NCBI GenBank assembly: GCA_964386865.1
Contig: CAYLUN010000006.1
Span: 71,328 to 135,327, forward strand
Direction: 5' to 3'
DNA: 64,000 nucleotides
From: CAYLUN01 sp964386865
GTDB lineage: Bacteria; Verrucomicrobiota; Kiritimatiellia; RFP12; UBA1067
Below, piece after piece: positions 22,521 through 30,800 of this stretch. Each line of letters starts with the position of its first letter. Position 1 is the stretch's first letter. A program made the position numbers and the translations under genes. The notes beneath the pieces were generated by a model. The model did not search any database and had not been told where the DNA came from. It worked only from the letters and a program-made list of their open reading frames with translations.

Positions 22521-23732
22521 ATGCTTTTACCGCCGCCGACAGCCAGCGCGCCGCACGTTGTGATTCTGACCTCGACGATCCCGAAAGGGCTGCACGAGAT
22601 GCTGCAGGGCGTCCTGCAGTATGCGCAGGAGCGCGGGCCGTGGCGCATCTACCAGCAGGAGAACCGCCGCTGGATGTATCGGCTGCAGGGCCTGAAGCAG
22701 TGGGGCTGCACGGGCATCGTCGCGGCGGACCACCACTCCGAAGAGGAGGCGCGGCTGATCGCGGGGGTGGGCGTGCCGGTCGTCGTGCTCCTGCAGCCCC
22801 ACCCCATGCGGCGGCCGTCCTACCCCCTGTTTCCGCACTCCTGCGTGCTCTGGGACTCGGCCGCGGTGGGGCGCATGGCCGCCGACTACTTCATCGAGCG
22901 CCGCTACACGCGCTTCGCCTTCGTCGGCGACACGGCCAGCGAGACGTACTGGTCGAAGGAGCGGGAGCACGGCTTTCGAAAGACGCTGCGCGCGGCGGGC
23001 CACCGTATCTGCCACGCCTACGGGCCCTGCTCGGCGCGCGAGCGCCGCGACTGGGCGGCCGAGAGCCCGCGCATGCAGGCGTGGCTGAAGGCGCTGCCGA
23101 AGCCGGTGGGGCTCTTTGCGCCGAACGACCGGCGCGGCAAGCAGGTGCTGGACGCCTGCCTCGACGCGGGCATCAGCGTGCCCGACGAGGTGGCCGTGCT
23201 CGGCGTCGACAACGACGAGTGGATCTGCGAGGCGTCGGTGCCCACGCTCTCCAGCGTCCAGTGCGACCCGCGCCAGGCGGGCTTCCAGATCGCGGGGCAC
23301 CTCGACCGCCTCATGCGCGGGGAGCGCCTGCGCAAGCGCGCGTTCATCGTGCCGCCCGTGCGCGTCGTGACCCGCCAGTCCACCGACTGGATGGCGATCG
23401 CGGACAAGCAGATCGCGCGGGCGCTGACCTTCATCCGCGAGCGCGCCTCGGACTCCGGCCTGCGCGTGAACGACCTCGCCCGACTCTGCGGCCTCTCGCG
23501 GCGGGCCACGGAGATCCGCTTCAAGAACGCGACCGGCCGCACGGTCCGCGAGGAGATTGAGCATGTGCGGCTGGGGCGGCTGCGCGCCCTGCTCGTCGAG
23601 TCGGACGAGCGGATCGGCGGCCTCGCCCGGCAGTGCGGGTTCGGCTGCCAGACCCACCTCGGCCGGGTCTTCCGCGCGCGCTACGGCGTCACGATGGGAC
23701 AGTTCCGCGCCGACGCCCGGAAGCAGCCGTGA
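22521..23732 (+). CDS. XylR-like AraC-family transcriptional regulator
   Basis: 403 residues. The N-terminal two-thirds (about 10-285) is a LacI-type sugar-binding domain (HVVILTSTIPKGLHEMLQGV, VAVLGVDNDEWICEASVPTLSSV). The C-terminal AraC domain (about 300-400) has two helix-turn-helix parts (VNDLARLCGLSRRATEIRFK and IGGLARQCGFGCQTHLGRVFRARYG). This two-domain order is that of XylR of enteric bacteria and of many PVC regulators next to sugar operons. It is divergent from the isomerase/GH106 unit and probably activates it in response to a pentose or deoxyhexose, using the direct repeats at 22431 and 22457. The upstream region is shared, so autoregulation is plausible. Confidence 0.88.
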   Translation: MLLPPPTASAPHVVILTSTIPKGLHEMLQGVLQYAQERGPWRIYQQENRRWMYRLQGLKQWGCTGIVAADHHSEEEARLIAGVGVPVVVLLQPHPMRRPSYPLFPHSCVLWDSAAVGRMAADYFIERRYTRFAFVGDTASETYWSKEREHGFRKTLRAAGHRICHAYGPCSARERRDWAAESPRMQAWLKALPKPVGLFAPNDRRGKQVLDACLDAGISVPDEVAVLGVDNDEWICEASVPTLSSVQCDPRQAGFQIAGHLDRLMRGERLRKRAFIVPPVRVVTRQSTDWMAIADKQIARALTFIRERASDSGLRVNDLARLCGLSRRATEIRFKNATGRTVREEIEHVRLGRLRALLVESDERIGGLARQCGFGCQTHLGRVFRARYGVTMGQFRADARKQP

Positions 23733-23741
23733 GGCGGCGCG

Positions 23742-25772
23742 TCACTTCTTGCGCGCGGCGCCGGCCGGCTTCTTGGGGCCTGCGGGGGCGGCGCCGGCCT
23801 TGGCCGCGCCAAGCTGGCCCGGGGCCTGGAGGCTGATGTTGGCGAACTTGGCCGTGGCCAGCGTGTTGGTGTCTTGCGCGGAGACGGAGAACCCGATGGT
23901 GTTCTTGGCGGGCAGCTCCAGCTCGCACGCGCCGAACGGCGTCCAGGCGAGGCCGTCGGCGGAGAAGTAGGCTTCGAACACATGGCCGACGCGGGCGAGC
24001 CTGAGGTACTTCGGAACCGGGAAGGGCCGCTCGGAGCGCTTGACGAGCACCGTCATGTTGTTCGGCTCCCGGATTTGGAGAAACAGCTGGCCGCTGCCGA
24101 GGAACCCGAAAAGCAGGCCGGGGCCTTGGGACGGGTCGCCGCCTTTGACCAGCAGGCCCGTGATAGCGAGGCTGTTGTTGTCGGCGATCGCCTTGACCTG
24201 CGCGGAGAACACGTAGTTGCTTGCGGCTTTCGTCCAGACGAACCGGCACCGGTCATGGCCGCTCCACATGTCGATGCCGGTGCCCTGAATGATCAGCGTT
24301 CCGCCCATTTGCATGGTGCTGCCGCGTTGCGTGGGCTGTCCCAGATTCGTGCTCTGCCAGATTTGGCTGGGGTCGTTGATGATGAAGTCCTGGGCCGGGG
24401 AGGCCGCCACGAGCTGGGGCTGAGGGACGCTGACGGGCAGCGCCAGGGTGGCCGCTTGCCCGAAGTCATCACGGACAGGCACGGCGGGCTCGGGCTGAGG
24501 CTCGGATCCGTCAGCCGGCCGAGCCGAGGTTCCCGTCGCGTGTCCCGCCGCCCCCCCGCGGAGCCACGTGAGCGTCTGGCTGAACGAGCGCTCGCGGATG
24601 GCGATCAGAAGCGAGACCACGGCGAGCACGCAGAGGACGACGGTAAACGCGCTGGGGCCGCGCGAGTACGGCGCCGCCGTCTGCGGCAGCTGTCTCAGCC
24701 CGAGGCCTGCGAAGAAGCCGCGGGCCGGCGCCGCGGCGGCCGGCGCCGCGGGCGGCGGCAAGTCCAGCTCGGACAGAGCGTCCCGGATCTCAGCGGCGAC
24801 GACATCGCTGGACGCCTGCCGTTTGTCCGGATCGGGCTCGAGCATCTGCATGACCAGCTTCCGCGTCGGCATCGACACGTGGCGCGCGTGAGCGATGAGC
24901 GGGAGGGGGCGCCGGAGCAGCCGCGCCTTCAGCACGTCGATCGTCTTTTCCCCTTCGATCGGCGGCCGCCCGGACAGCAGGTGGTAAAGCGTGGCCCCGA
25001 GGCTGTAGAGGTCGCTGCGGTGGGTGTCCGCCGCGCCCCTGAGAAGCTCCGGGGCGATGTAGTTCGGCGTGCCCACGAGGGCCCCGCCTTTGTGACGCGT
25101 CATGCCCGAAAGCCCGAAGTCGACCAGCTTGGCGTTCCCGTCCCGGTCCAGCACGATGTTGCCCGGCTTGATGTCGCCGTGAACCAAACCCTCGCGGTTG
25201 AGGGCCGACAGCCCGTCAGCCACGTCCAGCGCCATCCGCAGCGCGACGCGCTCATCGATGCGCCCCTCGCGCTCCAGCTTCTGCGCGAAATCCTGGCCGG
25301 TCACCAGCTCCATGACCAGATAGGGGTGCCCGTTGGAGAAATTGAGCGCATATACCTGTGCCACCCGGGGATGGTTCAGTTTGCCAGCGGCGCAGGCTTC
25401 GCTGAGCAGGCGCTCGCGAGACTCCGGGTTGTCGGCGTGACAGCCGCGAACCAATTTGACCGCCACGTCGCGCCTCAGGGTTTCGTCGGTCGCGCGGTAG
25501 ACGGAGCCCATCTCACCTTCGCCGATGTGCCCATACAGCAGAAAACCTCCCACGCGCGCCGGCACCAAGAACTTGCCGCCGCAGGCTGGGCAGAGCAGGC
25601 TCGTGAGGGGCTTGGCGTCGGCCAGCGGCACCTTCTCCTTGCAGTGCGGACAGGCCGCCTCCGCCATGCATTCGAATATAATCCCGGTCTTTTGGCCTTC
25701 CTTCTGCTCCACGACAGGGTCGCGTTTCACCGAGCGCAGCAGGATACTTGGTTTGTTCGGTTCAGTTGCCAC
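23742..25772 (-). CDS. Membrane Ser/Thr protein kinase with zinc ribbon and extracytoplasmic LamG/DUF1080-like domain
   Basis: 676 residues if it begins at the GTG at 25772 (AGAAG upstream); an ATG at 25667 is possible. A zinc ribbon (Cys41, Cys44, Cys61, Cys64) is followed by the kinase: Gly-loop GHIGEGEMGSVYRA, Lys106 in VAVKLV, catalytic loop HGDIKPGN (Gly replaces the usual Arg of HRD), DFGLSG and GTPNYIAPELL. A Pro/Ala linker, one membrane helix (AFTVVLCVLAVVSLLIAI, about 370-390) and an outer domain of about 200 residues follow, with beta-sandwich features (GSTMQMGGTLIIQGTGIDMW, ANISLQAPG) and a Lys/Ala/Pro tail. Kinase activity looks intact. The outer domain may sense sugars. It is convergent with the regulator gene; the target is unknown. 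Confidence 0.85.
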   Translation of the reverse strand: MATEPNKPSILLRSVKRDPVVEQKEGQKTGIIFECMAEAACPHCKEKVPLADAKPLTSLLCPACGGKFLVPARVGGFLLYGHIGEGEMGSVYRATDETLRRDVAVKLVRGCHADNPESRERLLSEACAAGKLNHPRVAQVYALNFSNGHPYLVMELVTGQDFAQKLEREGRIDERVALRMALDVADGLSALNREGLVHGDIKPGNIVLDRDGNAKLVDFGLSGMTRHKGGALVGTPNYIAPELLRGAADTHRSDLYSLGATLYHLLSGRPPIEGEKTIDVLKARLLRRPLPLIAHARHVSMPTRKLVMQMLEPDPDKRQASSDVVAAEIRDALSELDLPPPAAPAAAAPARGFFAGLGLRQLPQTAAPYSRGPSAFTVVLCVLAVVSLLIAIRERSFSQTLTWLRGGAAGHATGTSARPADGSEPQPEPAVPVRDDFGQAATLALPVSVPQPQLVAASPAQDFIINDPSQIWQSTNLGQPTQRGSTMQMGGTLIIQGTGIDMWSGHDRCRFVWTKAASNYVFSAQVKAIADNNSLAITGLLVKGGDPSQGPGLLFGFLGSGQLFLQIREPNNMTVLVKRSERPFPVPKYLRLARVGHVFEAYFSADGLAWTPFGACELELPAKNTIGFSVSAQDTNTLATAKFANISLQAPGQLGAAKAGAAPAGPKKPAGAARKK

Positions 25773-26257
25773 GGCGTTCTTCTAGCGTCAGCAGCGCCGT
25801 TGCTCCATCGCGTAACGGCGCTTCGAGAAAGCGTTCGGTATTGAGTTGAGCCCTCGCCCCAAGGCAAGAGCATGAAGACGCCTCACACAACCCAATGCCC
25901 ATTAGTTTCCCCGTTCTGTGCCCAAATTGCAACCTGATTCCTTGGGGCCCCTGAGCGGGGGGTGCGATTGCAAACTATTGCAATCGCACAGAATTCAGAA
26001 GCCAGAAGCCAGAATTCAGGAGTTGGATGCCAACGAGTTATGTCCGATTCGCGCGAGATTCTTCCTGTCTCCTCTTTGGGAGACACCTTTTTGGGCGGCG
26101 CTTTCGTATGTAAGTCGTTGCGAAGCAATTCTGAATTCTGACTCCTGAATTCTGACTTCTGGGTGCGATGCAACGAAGTAAAATCGCACCCCTGAGCGGG
26201 GCCAGCCGGGAAGCCGACAACGGGGCGCGCGTGCTGCGCCGGACCGCCTTCTGGCCG
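25773..26257. other. Gene-free region occupied by a composite repeat
   Basis: 485 bases without a supported gene. 25948-26201 is a composite palindrome described separately. The remaining parts (25773-25947 and 26202-26257) show no gene or clear promoter, apart from kinase upstream sequence. Confidence 0.6.
25948..26201. repeat. Nested composite palindrome (about 254 bases)
   Basis: Both ends carry CCCCTGAGCGGGG (25948-25960 and 26189-26201). Next inward on each side is a hairpin built on GTGCGATT / AATCGCAC (perfect 11-base arms at 25962-25972 and 25979-25989 on the left; a looser copy at 26162-26190 on the right). Next come AATTCAGAAGCCAGAAGCC on the left and AATTCTGACTCCTGAATTC on the right, in inverted orientation. 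The centre has a TGTCTCC-TCTTT-GGGAGACA hairpin. The whole is a nested set of inverted modules. Confidence 0.8.
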
Positions 26258-27859
26258 TCATTTCCTGCGTGCGGGTTGCGCCGGCTTGCGGAGCGACACC
26301 GGCACGTCGTTGGCCTGCGGCTCGCCCGCCGTGCTGCGGCCGTCGGCCACGTATTTCTCCAGCAGCCGGGTCAGCCGCTCGACGACCTCCGGGTGCTCGG
26401 CGCAGAGGTTCTTCTGCTCGCAGGCCTCCTGCTCGAGGTTGTAGAGCTGGGCCGGCGGCAGCCCCGCTTTGAGCGCCGCCGGATCGCGCGGCTCGCACCA
26501 GCCGCCCGAGCCGGGGCACAGCTCCAGCTTCCACGGCCCCTGGCGGATCGCGAACGCCCCGTTGATCGAGTGGTGCACGACCGCCTCGCGGAGCGGCCCC
26601 TTGTCCTCGCCCAGCAGGGCGGGCAGGAAGCTGACGCTGTCCTCGCCCGCGCCGGCCGGCATCTTCTCGCCCGTCAGCTCGGCGCAGGTCGCCAGCAGGT
26701 CCGTCAGGCAGATCACCTGCTTGCTCGCGGTGTCGGCTTTGACCCGCGCCGGCCAGCGGCAGATGAAGGGCACGCGGTGCCCGCCCTCCCAAATGTCGGC
26801 TTTGTATCCGCGGTACTGGGCGCTCGGATAGTGGCCCTGCTTCTCAAGACCTTTGACGTCGGCCGCCGGCGAGCAGCCGTTGTCGCTCGTGACGATCACC
26901 AGCGTGTCCCGCGCCAACCCGCTCTTCTCAAGCGCGCCTAGAAGCTGGCCCACGCAGCTGTCGGTCTGCATCACAAAGTCCGCGTACGGGCTGATCCCGC
27001 TCTTGCCCTGCCACTCCGGCGAAGGCACGATGGGCGTGTGCGGCGAGGCCAGCGGCAGGTAGAGGAAAAACGGCTTGCCCGCCCGGGCGTCGGCGGCGCG
27101 GGCCTCAAAAAAGGCGATCGCCTTTTTCGTCAGCGTCGGCAGCACATCCGCGGCCTCGAAGGCCGGCCCCGCAGGACCTTCGCGAAGCCATTTCTTGGTC
27201 GCGGTCGGCTGCTCCGTCACGCGGTCATTGTCGATCCAGACGTACGGCGGCATGTCGAGCGAGGCGGCGATCCCGTAGAAGGCGTCGAACCCGTGCGTGA
27301 GCGGGCCGTCTGCCAGCGGCTTCGCGTAGTCCACCTGCGCGCCCTTGAGGTTGCCCTCGTCGGTGGCCGTGCCCGCCCAGCCGAGGCCGAGGTGCCACTT
27401 GCCGAAGCACGCCGTGTGATAGCCCGCCCGCTTGAGCAGGCCCGCCACCGTCAGCCGGCCCGGCGCAATCAGCGGCGCGCTGAGCCCGTAGAGCACGCCG
27501 CTCTGCAGGCGCGTGCGCCACGCGTAGCGCCCCGTGAGGATGCCGTAGCGCGTGGGCGTGCAGACCGACGAGCCCGAGTGCGCGTCCGTGAACGTCAGGC
27601 CCTCGCGGGCCAGCCGGTCGATGTTCGGCGTCGGGATTCGGCCGCGCGCGGGGTTGAGAGCCTGCACGTCGCCGGTGCCGAGGTCGTCGCACAGCACGTA
27701 CACGATGTTCGGCCGCGCCTGCGTGACGGCCGACGCCGTCCAAGCAGAGGCCAGGCAACAGAAAGCCAGCCCGATTGCCTTCATCGGGCTCGCGTCCCCG
27801 CGAGCCGCGGGCGTCGAGGACGCCGCCCCTCCGCTCCCTTTTGTGAACTTCAGACTCAT
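26258..27859 (-). CDS. S1-family sulfatase, exported
   Basis: 533 residues from ATG 27859 (AAGGGG upstream). The S1 signature is SVCTPTRYGILTGR with Cys100 in C-x-P-x-R, which a maturation enzyme converts to formylglycine. Metal and substrate residues are visible in NIVYVLCDDLG, GKWHLG and VIVTSDNGC. Family function: hydrolysis of sulfate esters on polysaccharides or oligosaccharides in the periplasm or outside. The first 25 residues (GSGGAASSTPAARGDASP) come from a hairpin repeat inserted between the ribosome-binding site and the apparent original signal peptide (MKAIGLAFCCLASAWTASA), so the signal sequence now begins at residue 26. The caspase-like gene ends 29 bases upstream. No maturation enzyme gene is in the window. 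Confidence 0.9.
   Translation of the reverse strand: MSLKFTKGSGGAASSTPAARGDASPMKAIGLAFCCLASAWTASAVTQARPNIVYVLCDDLGTGDVQALNPARGRIPTPNIDRLAREGLTFTDAHSGSSVCTPTRYGILTGRYAWRTRLQSGVLYGLSAPLIAPGRLTVAGLLKRAGYHTACFGKWHLGLGWAGTATDEGNLKGAQVDYAKPLADGPLTHGFDAFYGIAASLDMPPYVWIDNDRVTEQPTATKKWLREGPAGPAFEAADVLPTLTKKAIAFFEARAADARAGKPFFLYLPLASPHTPIVPSPEWQGKSGISPYADFVMQTDSCVGQLLGALEKSGLARDTLVIVTSDNGCSPAADVKGLEKQGHYPSAQYRGYKADIWEGGHRVPFICRWPARVKADTASKQVICLTDLLATCAELTGEKMPAGAGEDSVSFLPALLGEDKGPLREAVVHHSINGAFAIRQGPWKLELCPGSGGWCEPRDPAALKAGLPPAQLYNLEQEACEQKNLCAEHPEVVERLTRLLEKYVADGRSTAGEPQANDVPVSLRKPAQPARRK
27787..27824. repeat. Paired hairpins inserted in the sulfatase N-terminal codons
   Basis: GGCTCGCG-TCCC-CGCGAGCC (27787-27806) and GGCGTC-GAG-GACGCC (27810-27824) stand side by side. 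They lie inside 75 extra bases between the ATG with a ribosome-binding site and the ATG of the signal peptide. The two-hairpin plan is that of family A. Confidence 0.7.
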
Positions 27860-27888
27860 TGCAATCCCCTTCCTTTTCGGCAGTGGTA

Positions 27889-30800
27889 TCACTCCAGAGG
27901 AACCCACAGCAGCTGCGCGCCAAACGAATCGATCCACGAGGTGGCCGGCGTCGGCGAGAGCCCGTTCACCGTGAAGAAGCCCGACCCGGGCGCCTCGTAC
28001 TCCTTGCCGTCGAAGGACCCCTTCAGCGGAGCGAGCACGCCTTTGTACGTCGCCCTGCGAGTCACGGTCTGGCCGGAGCTTGTGTCGCTCAGCGTGAAGG
28101 AGCCGGAGAAGAGCCCGGTCTGCGCGCTGACGGAGAGCGTCGTGCCGCAGGGGTTCATCGCGCCTTTCGACGGCAGCCAGACCGTGCTGCCCGACAGCGC
28201 GACGGTGACCGCCGGGTCGCACGACGAGTCGGGAACCGCGTCGAACCTCAGCCGGAGCAGATGGCCCTGCTTGCCGATGACGGCCTCCAGCGACGTGACG
28301 CTCGTGTTGTAGGCGCCGCCCGAGGCCGCGAGGTCCAGCTCAAACCCGTCGGGATACAGCCGGGACGTCGCTTGCCGCGCGGAGTACCATACCAGCCCCT
28401 CCCGGCCGCTCGCCGCGACGTCGGAGAAGAAGGCCCCCAGGTACGGCGCGGCGACGTTATCGTCCACGCCCGCGGCCTGCGGCGCGAGGCGCAGCGCGCC
28501 CCAGAACTGCCCCAGGCCTTTGTAGAGCACCGCGAACACCGGCACGATCAAGCCGTCGCCGTCAGGCGCGACGGCCACCGTCGCCGAGCCACTCCACGCC
28601 GTGCCGTCCGAAAGGACGCCCGCGAGCGTCGCGCTGCCGGTGCTCTCCACCCTCACGGTCAGGTAGCCGACACCCCGCGGCATGACCGCGTTGGTCTCGT
28701 TCTCGCCGGGCGGCAGCGCGACCGTGTAGTAGCCCACGTACTCGGACAAAGCGGGCCTGTTCGCGGACCACGCGTTCAGTGTCAGCACCACGTCACACGC
28801 GCCAGCGGCGTTGCTTAGCCGCCCTCGATAGCCCTGCTGCGCGAGCGCGCCGTCCGCATAGGGCCACACCCGCAGCGTCGTCGCCGCTCCGCTCTTCAGC
28901 GCGAACGTCTTCTCAAAGTAGACGCCCTCCCCTTCGCGGGCGAAGGCGCCGCTGAAGCTGTAAGTCCCGTCCATCAGGCGCACGCTCCCGCTGATCGCGC
29001 CGGCCGCGCTCACCGTCATCTGAACCGCGCCGGCGAGGCTGCGATCGCCCCCCTCCGCGTCGGAGCCGATACCCGACAGGCCCGAGAACGCTCCAACCAT
29101 CGGCGCCGGCAGGGCGTTGACCGTCAGCGTGAAGGCCTCTGTCGGCCCGGTTCCATAGCCGTTCACAGCGGCCACGACAACCACGTTGGTTCCGGCCTTG
29201 GACGGCCGGCCGCTGATCACCCCGCCCGCTGTGGCCGACAGCCCCTGAGGCAGGCCTTTCACGCTGTAGGCGGTCGCGGCGGGGCTGCCCTCGCGGAGCG
29301 CCAGCGTCTGGCTGAAGGGGCAGCCCACAGTCAGCGCCTGGTCCGCCGGCCGCACGACGCGCGCCAGCGCGCCCCTCGGAACCTTGAAGAGCCACACGGC
29401 GCCTCGCGTCACGCGGCCCGCCGCGCTCACTGCATCCACCCGCCAGTAAATGGTCGCGCCAAGCGTCAGCGCCGGCAGCCCGAGCGAGGTCCCTTCCGTC
29501 TGGCCAAGCAGCTGCGTCTGCACCGAGGACGTCGCTCCCAAATAGACGGCGTACGACGCCGCACCCGACGCCGCCTGCCACGCCACCACCTGCGGATCGC
29601 TCGTGAGCACGCCGCCGGTCGCGGGCTGCGGCCCCGCGGGCCGGGCCGCGTCTGGCTGCCACGCCACCTGATCCACCCACGCGGAGTCGCCGGCATTCGT
29701 CGCGGCGGAATTCTTGACGAAGCGCCATTTGACGGACTGCGAGCCCGCCGGCACGACCACGTTCTCCACGCGCTCCCAGCCGGTGCGGCCGACGCGCTGC
29801 GTCTTCACCGTCGAGCCCACGTAGAACTGCAGCGCGTCCTCGGCCTGCGCTCCCCCGCGCCACGTGAAGGCCAGCACGCCGGGCCCCGTGACGCTCGCCT
29901 GCAGCCACACGTCACGGCCCTTCGTGGTCAGCGCGCTGGCGAGCTGAGCCGCGTCCGCTCCGTCCGCGCTCTCGGCGGTCTGGCCATACCAGTGGCCGGT
30001 GCCGCCGCTGGCGACGGCCCACGCGCCGTTGTCCAACGCCTCGGCCAGCGTGACAGGCGCCTTCGCGTCGCGCAGCGTCACGGTGGCGAGCGTCCCGTTC
30101 GGCGCGCCGGCCAGGCCGCCTTTGAAGTCGCTGAGCTGGAGCCTGAAGGTCAGATCCGGCCTGTGTGCGCCGTCGTCGAGCAGGGCGACTTCGTAGACTT
30201 GCGGAGCGGCATCGCCGTGCGCCCAGCGCAAGACCGTGTTGGTCGCCGCGTAATTGACGCCCGCCTTGGCCGTGACGCCCACTGCCGCGACCTTGACCTC
30301 CACCGCGCCGTCGCTGCCGCCTTCGCGCGCCACCGCCACGCGGGCCACGCCGTCGGCCTCGCACACCGACTGGGCGGCCGGCGTGATGCGAGCTTTGCCC
30401 GGCGCCTTCGTCGTCCCCACGTTCGTAAGCGTCACGGACGCCGCGGCCGGCGTGGCAAGCGCCGCGCCGGTCGCGTCAAACAGCTCGACGTCGAAGCGCT
30501 CGCTCTCCTCCCACACCGCGTCCGGCAAGATGGGGATCCGTACGGCGCGCGCGGAGCCGTCGCCCGCGCCCCACGACAGCACGCCTTCGGCTGGCACAAA
30601 GTCGGCGCCCGCTGCCGCCGTGACCGGCACGGTGCGGTAGCGCACCTGCGCGGCGCCGTCGCTGCCGCCCGTCCGCACCACCGTCAGCGTCGCATAGCCC
30701 ACGCTCTCGGAGGCGCTTGCGGAAGGAGCCGCGAAGCGCACGCTGCCGGGCACGCCGGGGTCGTTGTCCTGAATCGTCACGAGTGTCGCGTATTGCGTGT

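Noticed and set aside
25883..26173. Small minus-strand frame of 96 codons in the gap before the sulfatase end
   Set aside because: It translates the AATTCTGACTTCTG repeat words (peptides such as EFWLLASEF). Such proteins are common annotation artefacts of dispersed repeats.
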